Part shown: piece by piece, positions 50,369 through 60,599 of the stretch | Numbering within the stretch: the first letter of the stretch is position 1 | Layout of the letters: every line of letters begins with the position of its first letter | NCBI RefSeq assembly: GCF_035594125.1 | Contig: NC_087158.1 | Coordinates: forward strand, 4,601,001 to 4,665,000 | Length of the DNA: 64,000 nt | Reading direction: 5' to 3' | Source of the DNA: Scylla paramamosain | Lineage: Eukaryota > Arthropoda > Malacostraca > Decapoda > Portunidae | Notes under the pieces: model-generated | Told to the model about the DNA's origin: nothing | The model's database searches: none | Seen by the model: the letters and a program-made list of their open reading frames with translations, nothing else | Program-made: the position numbers and the translations under genes

Positions 50369-53300
50369 ATGTTGGATCTGGAGGAGTTTATAGAGAATCC
50401 CTCAGTTGGAGCTCTTGTGCCCCTTCCAAAGAGTCAGTGGGCCCGCTTGGCTACCCACTTCCAGCTGGAAGTCAGGGCTTCGTTCAACAAGGCTCATCTT
50501 CAAAATATCGTCCTCGAGCATCTAGTCAATGAAAACATATTTAGCCAAGAGGGGGTAGAAGAAGCCTTCCCTGCATTCATTGGGGATACTGAGGGGGCCA
50601 AGCTCAGCATCGAGAGGGATCGGATCCGTCTGGAACTCCTGAGAGAGCAAAATAGGGCTCGGGAGATGTCCCGGGATGATAAAGCTGAGAAGTACGTCCC
50701 TCCCTTCTGTGAGAAAGACCCAGAGGATTTTTTTTCGCAATTCGAGAAGAATGCCTCCATACATCAGTGGCCTCTCCATCGCTGGGCCCCACTCCTCAGC
50801 AATGTCTTCACCGGGGCAGCTAGACAGGCGTACACTGCATTGACAGCCGAAGAATCCCGTGACTACTCTACAATCAAGTCCACTGTTTTGAGGGCCTATG
50901 AGCGTGTCCCCTCGCACTACAGGAAAATCTTCAGATCCACTCTCAAACAACCCAACCAGACTTGTGTAGAATTCTTCAGGGAGAAAATGGCCCAAGCAAA
51001 ACGCTGGGTAGACAGTGAGGGGGTTGGGGGAAGTTATAAGAAACTTTTAGAGCTATTTGTGTATGAAGAAGTGAAATCCAGCATGCCTCCTCAATTACAA
51101 TCTTATCTGGAGGGGCTGGGAAAGCATGACCTGGAGTCTGCTGGACCAGCTTCTGACCACTATCTCATATTAAACCCAAATGTTCATTTCAGCCGCAAGG
51201 TACCCCTCAGTCAGTCAGCCCTCCAGCCTAACTCCACTGTCATGGGATCCAGGGAATCAGCCTCCACGTCTCATCTGTCCGGACGACCCAGGTTCACCCC
51301 ATCTGCTTCAGGTGAGTCTGCTAACCGAGATGTGCGTACGGCTGGTTCCACTTCTAACAAACTCCCTACCAATCAACTTGGCTGCACCTACTGCAAGAAG
51401 CCCAATCATACTCTTGCCACATGTTTTCTTGTGAGCCGCTGCGCCTATTGCAAGCAGACGGGTCACCTTAAAGATAAATGCCCCAAAAGAGGAAAGTATA
51501 ATGCCAGCCCCGCTCTCTTGGTTAGCAAGACTAATGATCCTTTGGTGGAGCCGGTGTCCCCATCGGGTGATATTCCTGCTTTGGGCAAGGTCCATAATTT
51601 TCAGAATATTTGTAATAATGTCCCTTCTGATGTTCATGAATATTATAAACCATACTGTTTTAGTGGTTCAGTGTCTCTGCATGGTGATTCCCAACCTTCC
51701 ATACCTATTACTCTACTCAGGGATTCGGGTGCTCTCCATAATTTTGTTTTGCGGAAGGTAGTCCCTCCTCTCTCACAGTGCCAGGTAGGAGGTTCCTTAC
51801 GGGTCAAAGGGCTCTTCTCTCAGGGTGAGGTACCCCTGTGTCGGATTTACCTGCAGTCACCTGTGGTGTCTGGTTACATCACTGCCGGTATAGTGGACGA
51901 GATCCCAGTGGATGGAGTATCTCTGGTGTTAGGGAATGTGACGGTGGAAAATATGCCAGGCCAAACAGCTCCCTCGACCAACCATGGGAACCCACCTGAC
52001 CCTATGCCACCCAAGGTATCGCCTGTGTGCGTGGTCACGCGTAGTGCCAGCTGCCGCATGGCTTCCAACGCTCCTTCAGAGCCACACCCTTCCAAGACGA
52101 CCATAGGTAATACTGTAGGCCATGACACCCTCAGTCCGGAATTTTCCCTGCAGGATTTTTTTCAACAGGCTGGTAAGGAGCCAGATCCCCCTGAGTCCTC
52201 TCTAAACTCAGATCCTGTGGTGCATTGTATTGAAGGCACCCCTGTAACCCGCTCCACTCTAATTGCGGAACAGGCCAGGGATCCCCAACTGAAGGTGTGC
52301 TTTGATCACGTTGTTAACCCCTCAGAGAGAGATCATCTTCCCCGTTGTTTTTATCTGGAGGGAGGAGTTTTGATGAGGAAGTTCCGCCCAGCAGATGTCC
52401 CTGCAGATCACGACTGGCGGGTGATCCACCAGGTTGTTATTCCTAGCTCCTTGCAGGGAGATATATTAAAATTAGCACATGATGGGGTAGGTGGTCATCT
52501 GGGAGTCAGGAAGACCCACCATAAGATATCCATGCACTTCTATTGGCCCTATCAGAAAAAATCTGTGGCCGAATATTGTAAATCGTGTAGGATTTGCCAG
52601 GTGTCGGGCAAGCCCTGCCCAACCATTAACCCCGCTCCCTTGCATCCTATTCCAGCAGTGGGAGATCCATTTACCCATATAATCATCGACTGCGTAGGAC
52701 CACTCCCTAAGTCAGCCAGAGGGAATGCTTTCCTATTAACAATTATGGACAGAGCTACCCATTACCCTGAAGCAATTCCCCTTCGCCGCATCACGGCTAA
52801 ACTTGTAATCCAAGCCCTGAGCAGGTTTTTCACCCAGGTCGGTCTGCCCCTTTCTGTGCAGTCCGATCAGGGAACCAACTTTACTTCTGGATTATTCAAG
52901 CAGGTGATGGCGACCCTGGGAGTCCGGCAGTACAGATCAACGGCCTACCACCCTGAATCCCAGGGAGCAGTGGAGAGATTCCACCAAACTCTAAAAACTA
53001 TGTGCCGTTCCTTTGTTTTAGAGACAGGGAAGGATTGGGATGAAGGAATCCACCTCCTCCTTTTTGCCATCAGGGATAGTGTTCAGGAGTCCCTAGGATT
53101 CACTCCCTTCCAACTCGTGTATGGGCACGAGGTCAGAGGTCCCCTAAAGGCCCTCAAGGAATGCTTCCTTGACGAGTCAGCGGCCGTGCCATTGGCTGCT
53201 TACGTCAAGCGTTTCAGGGAGCGAATGTGCATTGCCCAACGAGTTGCCTCAGAAAATTTGCAAGGGGCACAAGTGAAAATGAAGGCTCATTATGACCAGA

Positions 53301-55021
53301 CCCACAAGGTGCAAAGCCGTGAATTCCACCCTGGTGACCAAGTGCTAGTGTTCCTACCCCTCCATCTAAGTCCCTTCCAATCAAGGTTTTGTGGACCATA
53401 TAAGGTCATTAAAAAAATAAATGAGGTGAATTATGTGATCAGTACACCAGAACGTCGGAAGAAAACCCGACTGGTACATATAAATTTAATTAAACCATTT
53501 CATACCAGCAGTGATACTGAAAATAATGCGCCTCGGGAAAGCCAGTGTCTTTTAGTGTCGAGTGGCCATGAGGAAAGCGTTGATGCGGTAGTAGACCCAG
53601 TGTTGCGTAACTCTGAGGTGTTGCAAAACCCCGGAGAGAAACTGGCTCACCTTCCGTCGGAACAAGCTGCTGAAGTGCTACGTCTGCTGCAGGAACATCC
53701 GACGCTCTTCCACGACAACCCCAGCCTCTGCCCTCTGCTATGCCACGACGTCGACGTGAAAGGCGCTCCTCCTATCCGTCAGCCACCCTATAGGCTGAAT
53801 GCCGAGAAGCGGGAGGTCCTTCGCCAGGAGGTCCAACGGCTGCTGGAGCAAGGCCTCATCGAGCCGAGCCTGAGCCCCTGGGCGTCCCCAGTAGTGATGG
53901 TGCCCAAATCCAACGGGAAGGTGCGGATGTGTGTGGACTACCGCAAAGTCAATGCGGTAACAGTCCCAGACTCTTTCCCTCTGCCTAGGATGGACGACAT
54001 CATCGACGACCTGGGGCGGGCGAGGTACGTCTCCAAGTTCGACCTCCTCCAGGGCTACTACCAACTTGGCCTGACGGAGAGGGCTTCCCAAATCTCGGCC
54101 TTCATCACTCCAGAAGGGCTCTACCACTTCAAGGTTCTCCCCTTTGGCATGCGGAACGCCCCTAGTTCCTTCCAACGCCTTATGAACCATGTAGTGATGG
54201 GCCTCAGTGGTGTAAGGTGCTACCTGGACGACCTGGTGGTGTTTAGCGATGACTGGGGACAACACCTGCAACGCCTTCGTGACCTCTTCCAGCGCCTCAC
54301 CGCAGCCAACCTCACCATCAACCTAACAAAGAGTGAGTTTGGACATGCACAAGTCACATTCCTTGGGCATGTTGTGGGTCAAGGCCGAGTCCTACCAGTG
54401 AACGCCAAGATAGAAGCCATCACCCAGTATCCTGTGCCTGACAACAAAAAAGCACTGATGAGGTTCCTTGGCATGGCCACCTACTACAGACGCTTCTGCC
54501 CAAACTTCTCCACTGTGGCAGCCCCTCTGACAGATATGCTCAGCTCGAAGAGGGTGTTCGCCTGGACTCCAGACGCTCAGCATGCCTTTGCCACTCTAAA
54601 GGCCCTCTTAACTGACACTCCTGTTCTGAGAGCTCCCGACTTGCAGAAGCCGTTTGTCCTACAGGTGGACGCCAGTGACCTGGGAACTGGTGCCGTACTC
54701 CTCCAAGAAGGTGAGGACAGTATTCTGCACCCCATTGGGTACTACTCGCACAAACTGAAAAGTTATCAACGAAGCTATGCAACCATTGAAAAGGAAGCAT
54801 TAGCTCTCCTCATGGCCCTCGAACATTTTAAAGTGTATATCGGTCAATCACGGCTGTTGGTTTTAACAGACCACAATCCCTTAACATTCGTAGAAAGAAT
54901 GAAACTGAAAAATTCGAGGCTGTTGCGTTGGTCACTCACACTGCAGCCTTACAACATTGAGATTCGCCATATACGGGGGAAGGAAAACCTCGTGGCGGAT
55001 GCGTTGTCTCGTGCTCATTAA
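50369..55021 (+). CDS. gag-pol: Gag-Pol polyprotein of a Gmr1-like Ty3 retrotransposon
   Basis: One uninterrupted 1550-residue frame. Order: capsid with a SCAN-like stretch (about 185-260, including LLELFVYEEV); two CCHC knuckles (about 338-351 and 357-370, C-x2-C-x4-H-x4-C); protease with DSG at about 452; integrase zinc end (about 703-745, ending CKSCRICQ); integrase core D774, D833 and E869 (spacing 58 and 35); GPY/F-like motif RFCGPYKVI (about 1005-1015); RT with CVDYRKVNAVTV, LPFGMRNAPSSFQ and YLDD at 1285-1288; RNase H with VDASDLGTGAVL and TDHNPLTF to the end. All catalytic residues are present. There is no gag/pol frameshift or stop, so gag and pol would be made at equal levels unless cleaved or spliced. 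No chromodomain or envelope is present. Confidence 0.95.
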   Translation: MLDLEEFIENPSVGALVPLPKSQWARLATHFQLEVRASFNKAHLQNIVLEHLVNENIFSQEGVEEAFPAFIGDTEGAKLSIERDRIRLELLREQNRAREMSRDDKAEKYVPPFCEKDPEDFFSQFEKNASIHQWPLHRWAPLLSNVFTGAARQAYTALTAEESRDYSTIKSTVLRAYERVPSHYRKIFRSTLKQPNQTCVEFFREKMAQAKRWVDSEGVGGSYKKLLELFVYEEVKSSMPPQLQSYLEGLGKHDLESAGPASDHYLILNPNVHFSRKVPLSQSALQPNSTVMGSRESASTSHLSGRPRFTPSASGESANRDVRTAGSTSNKLPTNQLGCTYCKKPNHTLATCFLVSRCAYCKQTGHLKDKCPKRGKYNASPALLVSKTNDPLVEPVSPSGDIPALGKVHNFQNICNNVPSDVHEYYKPYCFSGSVSLHGDSQPSIPITLLRDSGALHNFVLRKVVPPLSQCQVGGSLRVKGLFSQGEVPLCRIYLQSPVVSGYITAGIVDEIPVDGVSLVLGNVTVENMPGQTAPSTNHGNPPDPMPPKVSPVCVVTRSASCRMASNAPSEPHPSKTTIGNTVGHDTLSPEFSLQDFFQQAGKEPDPPESSLNSDPVVHCIEGTPVTRSTLIAEQARDPQLKVCFDHVVNPSERDHLPRCFYLEGGVLMRKFRPADVPADHDWRVIHQVVIPSSLQGDILKLAHDGVGGHLGVRKTHHKISMHFYWPYQKKSVAEYCKSCRICQVSGKPCPTINPAPLHPIPAVGDPFTHIIIDCVGPLPKSARGNAFLLTIMDRATHYPEAIPLRRITAKLVIQALSRFFTQVGLPLSVQSDQGTNFTSGLFKQVMATLGVRQYRSTAYHPESQGAVERFHQTLKTMCRSFVLETGKDWDEGIHLLLFAIRDSVQESLGFTPFQLVYGHEVRGPLKALKECFLDESAAVPLAAYVKRFRERMCIAQRVASENLQGAQVKMKAHYDQTHKVQSREFHPGDQVLVFLPLHLSPFQSRFCGPYKVIKKINEVNYVISTPERRKKTRLVHINLIKPFHTSSDTENNAPRESQCLLVSSGHEESVDAVVDPVLRNSEVLQNPGEKLAHLPSEQAAEVLRLLQEHPTLFHDNPSLCPLLCHDVDVKGAPPIRQPPYRLNAEKREVLRQEVQRLLEQGLIEPSLSPWASPVVMVPKSNGKVRMCVDYRKVNAVTVPDSFPLPRMDDIIDDLGRARYVSKFDLLQGYYQLGLTERASQISAFITPEGLYHFKVLPFGMRNAPSSFQRLMNHVVMGLSGVRCYLDDLVVFSDDWGQHLQRLRDLFQRLTAANLTINLTKSEFGHAQVTFLGHVVGQGRVLPVNAKIEAITQYPVPDNKKALMRFLGMATYYRRFCPNFSTVAAPLTDMLSSKRVFAWTPDAQHAFATLKALLTDTPVLRAPDLQKPFVLQVDASDLGTGAVLLQEGEDSILHPIGYYSHKLKSYQRSYATIEKEALALLMALEHFKVYIGQSRLLVLTDHNPLTFVERMKLKNSRLLRWSLTLQPYNIEIRHIRGKENLVADALSRAH

Positions 55022-55170
55022 TAAATTATATTTTATCCATATCCCATTTTGTACAAATTTAACTATAAGATTTAAGGTGTAATCAATAAATTGACAGTGA
55101 GCTACTGTACTTAAAGCAATATCATTAGATTTAAGCGTTTCACTGTCTGCGCCATCTCAACGCTTTCCTT

Positions 55171-55180
55171 TGGGGGGAGG
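55171..55180 (+). other. Polypurine tract of the Gmr1-like element
   Basis: TGGGGGGAGG directly precedes the 3' LTR and would prime plus-strand DNA synthesis. It lies 150 bp after the gag-pol stop codon, and the interval between them is AT-rich and has no frame. Confidence 0.88.
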
Positions 55181-56142
55181 TGTCACGTGTATATATGTAC
55201 TTAATTAGTCACCCCTTTCTTATAGGCCTACGCGCCACTTTCTAATAGACAATACCCTCCTGGCCAGACACGTGAGACATCTATAATATTAATAATATCT
55301 TATTTGATGCAGTCCTATTTTAAGCTAGACGTATATCTCAAATTAATCCTTATTATTTTACCTTGTATATATTGTGAAAATGTATCTATATATTGTTAAG
55401 TTAGTAGTTTAAGTTAGCTAGCTAGGTTATGAGTCATTAAGGCAAGAGCAGCCGAGACTATCCCCACTCCCACGGAAGAGTCAACTATTTTACATGTTTG
55501 CTATTCCCATACCTAGTTATATGTCACTTCACTTCTTGTGACCTTAAAACGATTGTAACATCATCCTTGGTTCTATAGTATTTATATATATGTAATAATA
55601 TTCTTCCCTTGTACTGCATTGAGTTCTCGACTACTCTGGCCGGGATTAAACTGGGTCACGTGGGGTGGCCGCCGACCCGGGAAAGGCGCGGCTGGGCGCT
55701 TGCTCTCTCTCTCTCACTCGCTGCGGCCTGGGCAGGACGTTCCTCTCTCATCCTCCCTGTGCTTGCCGAGAGAGCCGCTTTGGTAACCACGTGGTTAATA
55801 GTGATAGTCAGGAAGGTGGGTTCGTGTTCTTGACGAATTCCTCCTCTTAGGACATCCTTCAATTGTGTTAATTGCGTTGTGTTATCTGTGTGTCTTTTAC
55901 CCTGAATAGACGGTGTTGCTTAAGCTATCGTCGTTGTTTTTTCTCATCAATCATCCATTCCCAACTACACATTTTTCTTGTCACTGCGTGGAAGATCGTG
56001 GTGATCCTTGTTCGTCTCTTCCCCTTATTTACCACGGAGATCAGCTATAGAACGGTGGAGAAGGAGGGTGTCAGGGTAGGTCAGCTCCCGACACAGCAAG
56101 TGGTAAGTCTCGTCGACTTAGAGGAGGAGAAGGGGCGCAACA
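55181..56142 (+). repeat. 3' LTR of the Gmr1-like element
   Basis: 962 bp, essentially identical to 48911-49872 at an offset of 6270. The single difference found by eye is T at 49829 against C at 56099. It is followed by the target duplicate ATGG and by BEL/Pao gag sequence. Confidence 0.95.
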
Positions 56143-56146
56143 ATGG

Positions 56147-56603
56147 CCATGAACAAATCCCAGAATGACTGCCACTGGGTTAGTTCACCACTAAACTTCG
56201 GCAAGTCGAGCCGTGGAAGATTCACACTGGCACTAGCAGACACTGCGCTTGCACTTGCAGACTTATCTTCACTACTTCCCGACCCTTCATGGACGGCAGT
56301 CTTATCCAGTTTCACCAACAGTTCGCCAGCCTGCACCTGAACAGCTCCAACACCACTGCGTAAACTATCTGCTTTGTCCAGGTCTGCTTCCAGTAACTCA
56401 GGGTCACTTATTGTCAGTTCATATTCCGCTTGAACTCGGTCCAAGGTGTCTAGACGCTTATCTAAATCCGCTATAGCGTCTTCCAGCTGCACCCTGGACC
56501 CAGTTGGCAGTTCAAGCAAAGTCTGCAAAGCCTTGGAGGCTCTCGTACACCACCCTCGAGCAGCCGCCCGTCCTCTTTCAAGTTGCTCCTTCTCCGCCAT
56601 CAC
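56147..56603 (-). pseudogene. BEL/Pao gag, N-terminal part
   Basis: It starts MMAEKEQLERGRAAARGW near the 5' LTR. It has an acidic, coiled-coil-like N-terminal half (LEDAIADLDKRLDTLD), a Ser/Ala-rich linker, then LPRLDLPKFSGELTQWQSF, the hallmark of the DUF1759-type gag of BEL/Pao elements. The frame is open until it meets the Ty3-like insertion at 56146. The matching downstream half is at 48906-48061. Removing the insertion and one ATGG would leave the two halves in the same frame, so the interruption was recent relative to gag decay. Confidence 0.87.
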
Positions 56604-56670
56604 GAGTAATCACCACAACTTGCTGCACGTATACAGAAGTTCAGTTCGCTTGAGCACGTAAAGCCTGCTA

Positions 56671-56686
56671 CAGGGTCTGGGCACCA
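56671..56686 (-). other. BEL/Pao primer-binding site
   Basis: On the - strand TGGTGCCCAGACCCTG follows the end of the 5' LTR after one base. It begins with TGG, the complement of a tRNA CCA end. I do not assign the tRNA. Confidence 0.65.
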
Positions 56687-56687
56687 C

Positions 56688-57078
56688 TGTTCCTCCCACA
56701 CAAGTCCCATAGGAGGAGAAACTGGTGAAAACAACTCGCGAGGTGGAGCAACACATGGGGGCTTTCAAACAGCTCGAGTCCCCTGGTGTACTGAGTTTAA
56801 TAACAGTGGTGAACCCAAACATCTGTTTCGCCTGCCGACGTGGCAAACCCGCAGGCAACAATGACGTGTCAGGCACAGCTTATTTGTACACCGACCTATG
56901 AACAAACACATAATTTATACCCAAATTAATGTAAATTCATATATAATAATAAATCAAATATCAATACCCTTTAAAGTCTCAATACAAATAATCTTGGTAA
57001 TCCTATTCTTCCTCACAAACTGAGTGAACCAAGTTCAAACCCTTGGCGTCAACATCATTCATACCCCTGGCGCCAACA
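56688..57078 (-). repeat. BEL/Pao 5' LTR
   Basis: 391 bp, the partner of 34388-34775, with the same TG...CA ends. It is followed by GGTAT (57079-57083), the second copy of the target duplication. Confidence 0.92.
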
Positions 57079-57486
57079 GGTATTCAACAAAAGACTCACA
57101 ATATATATTATTTGTTAAAGATGTTCTAATTTTCCATATAGAATGCAGATCACATGATATTCGTTTAGGTATCAAAGAAGCTAAAGAACACTCAAAAGAC
57201 ACGTTTTCTTTTTATTTTTTTTATAATATTGTTTTGTTTTCCCGTACAAGGTGTTTTCCATGAGTTTTAGCGTTTTGGTGACTATTATCTTCAAAAACAC
57301 CCAAATTCAAAATTTTAAAAACACCCAAACATTCAACACACACTTCTTTGGTAATGTTTTTCTGTTCCTCCAAAGAGGTTGTTTTGCATGCATTTTAGCA
57401 TAACTGTACATAATAAAAAAAAAAAATAAAATAAAATAAATAAATAAAAAATAAACAAACACATTTTTGATAATATTTTGTATTCA
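57079..57486 (-). repeat. Right end of the ~100-bp array (- orientation)
   Basis: Monomer blocks (AAACACTCAAAAGACACGTT, CCATGAGTTTTAGCGTTTTGG, GCATGCATTTTAGC) resume directly after the BEL/Pao element in the same orientation as before it. They decay into an (AAAT)n stretch near 57420-57455. Confidence 0.85.
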
Positions 57487-57795
57487 GAGGGCTACGGGCC
57501 AAGGGCAAGAAAACAGCGAAAAAAAAAAAAAGACCCAGTGAGAGTGCCAGTCCCTAATGAGAGATAAAAAAAGGATCATACAAAATTAGAGGATAAATGT
57601 CATGGAACCACCTTGAAAGATTCTAGTCATAACAATGAGGAAATACAGAAACAAACACAGAGTTCCAGAGTATACTAGGCAGAGTTCCAGAGAACAATAG
57701 AAAAAGGAATGAATGATTGAGAATACTGGTTAACTCTTGCATTATAGAGGTGGACAGAACAGAGGTAAAAGAAAGAGCAAAGTCTTGTGCAGTGA
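57487..57795 (-). mobile_element. Jockey-clade LINE, copy 6 (diverged 3' remnant)
   Basis: It matches the 3' UTR and final coding part of the family: GGGCCAAGGGCAAGAAAA, GAATGATTGAGAATACTGGT and AAGTCTTGTGCAG. It has more changes than the other copies plus a local duplication of CAGAGTTCCAGAG. It marks the edge between the array and the pyrimidine-rich region. Confidence 0.85.
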
Positions 57796-58306
<511 letters not shown>

Positions 58307-60599
58307 AATATATTATTACTTGCAATAACAGTTCTTATTAGCAGCAATGATTTAAGTTGTACAAACACACAGCCCCTTATCACTAATAACGAATGAAGCT
58401 CTACAAACACCCTAACCATGATGAAGGCAGGAGCCACAGCTCATTCAGGCCAACAGTTTTCATTAATCATCGCTCACTATAAGTACTCATCCTTTTTTTT
58501 TTATTTTTTTTTTTAAATTTTTATCTTATCTTTTTTTTTTTCACAAATGACAAACTTCAGACAATGCTTAATACGTTTGAAATGGCAACGTTCATCTTTG
58601 CTTTTTCTTTCTTTCTTTATTATCTTTTTTCTTTTCTTGTTACTTTTACCTTCTTTCCGTTTTTCTTTTTATCTTACAAGTCAGAAATTTCAGGTAATGC
58701 TTAATACACTTAAACTGACGGAAATTATTATTTTTTCTTTTTTCTTTGATCTTTTTATTCTTTTCCTTTCTCTTTTATTTAGTTTTTTTGCATGACAAAT
58801 TTTAGGATGTAGTAAATTAGTAGTAAATTTTTTTTCTTCAATATCAAGTTTCACGCAATGCTTAATACATGGCAGCAATACAGTCTCCGGAACAAAGGTC
58901 GTTGACTTACAACCATCTTCTTAAAGGCCAAACACCATACAAAATCTTTTATTTTTCCATTATTTTCCTTTTTTTTTCTTTTTTACATAAATCACAAACA
59001 AATAATTTTTCATCATGACAACAGTGTTCATTAGTCATCGCTCACTACAAACATAGTTTTTTTCTTTTCTTCTTATATTTTTACACAAATCACAAATTCA
59101 CCATTAATTCATGCCAACAGCTTTCATTATCTTTTTTTTCATTATCTCTTTTTTTCTTTTTTACTTTTCTTTTTAACGTTTTATATTTCAAAATTTTATA
59201 TTCAATTTGTTTTTATTATTTTATTTTTTATCTTCTTATATTTTTACCTTTTTTTATAATAATTTAATTTAATTTATTTTTCATCTTTTCTTTTTATCTC
59301 TTATCTTTTATCTTTCATTTCTTTTTACTTTTTTTATTAAAAAAAATTCTTTTCATTATTTCTCTCTTATTCTTTTGTATAAATCACAAATTTCATGATA
59401 AATACAAGAGTCAGCATTCATTCATGCAAACAACTTATTTATTTTTTTTTCAGCATTTCGATCATTCTTATATATATTTTTTATCTTTTTATTTTTGTTA
59501 TATTTTCATCTTTTATCTTTATACCTATTTTTTAAATTTATATATTTTCTATTTCTTACTTTTTTTCTTCATATTTTCATCTTTTTATCTTTAACTGTTT
59601 CATCTTTATTGATATCATATTTTCTTTTCTTTTTTCTTTTAATTTTTTTTCCTTTCATGTCTTTTTATACTTTTCTACCTTTTTATATTCCTTTTTTTTA
59701 TATTCTTGGTTTCACCAATTTTTGTTTTCTTCCTTCTTTATTTTTTCTTTCCTATTACTTTTTACACCATTAACAAATTTTATGACAAAAGCAGAAGACA
59801 CCATTTATTAAAACTAACAATTTTCATTACCTTCTTCATTGTTTTCTCTTTTTCATGTTTTATTGTCTTTTTATTATCTTTTTTCTTTTGTATATTTTTT
59901 ATATCTTTTTTTTTTACCTTTTAATCTTTTCATCTTTTATCTTTATATCTTTTAGATCTTTTATATTTTTTTCATTTTTTTTATTTTCATCATTTTTGTT
60001 TTGTTTTATCTTTTTTAACCCTTTGACTAGTACTTGATACATCTTTCTTGAATTACTAATCACTGCGAGACATCTTTTACTTGTTCTACAGTTACCTGCA
60101 ATCTTTAAACTGGGTAAAAATTGCAAAATCTATTCTTTTTCCTCCCCTTTTTTTTCTGTAGATGCTTATATAAATATTTCATGCATTACTTCTGCTGCTG
60201 CTAATTTTTTGGTATTCCCGTGAAAGGATTATCTTGTTTTATCTTATTTTATTTCTTTTTATCTTTTTACTTTTATTTGTTTATTTTTTGTGTTGTAATC
60301 TTTTTTTTATATTTTTGCTATTTTTAATCTTTTTATTATTTTTTTTATCTTATCTTCATTTTTTCTTTCTTTTTTATTTCTCTGTTTTATTTTTTCATTT
60401 TATTTTTTACTTTTATATTTTCGTTTTTTTCCATTTTTTTGTTTTTATTTTTTATTTTTTTTACTTTATCTTTTATATTTTTTTCCTTTCTATGTTTTAT
60501 TCTTTCTTTCTTTCTTTATTTATCTATTTTTCAATTCGTTAATTGTTAATGGATTCAGAAACACAAGTGTTCTTGTTTGGTGAGACAGATCACCACCTT

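Larger units (their letters stand above)
48911..56142 (+). mobile_element. Gmr1-like Ty3 LTR retrotransposon, apparently intact
   Basis: This complete 7232-bp element has 962-bp LTRs (TG...CA), a 4-bp target duplication ATGG (48907-48910 and 56143-56146), a PBS (49875-49892), an untranslated leader, one 1550-codon gag-pol ORF (50369-55021) and a PPT (55171-55180). Integrase lies before reverse transcriptase, the order of the Gmr1 group and of Ty1/copia, while the RT/RNase H sequence is Ty3-like. The LTRs differ at one site seen by eye (T/C at 49829 and 56099), so it inserted very recently. No envelope gene and no frame-breaking lesion were seen. Confidence 0.93.
34388..57078 (-). mobile_element. 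BEL/Pao LTR retrotransposon, interrupted by nested insertions
   Basis: Two LTRs (34388-34775 and 56688-57078) begin and end TG...CA and are flanked by GGTAT on both sides (34383-34387 and 57079-57083). Internal order on the - strand is PBS, gag (56603 to 48061, split), protease, RT, RNase H, integrase, a DUF5641-like C-terminus, then PPT. Net of insertions the element is about 6 kb, a usual BEL/Pao size. Insertions inside it are the Ty3-like element 48911-56142, the LINE cluster 39421-48060 and the Tigger MITE 37731-38201. Frameshifts, stops and a catalytic deletion show it is dead. Confidence 0.93.

Noticed and set aside
50500..54800. Antisense frames of 60-177 codons within gag-pol
   Set aside because: Shadows of a strongly coding + strand frame with intact catalytic motifs.
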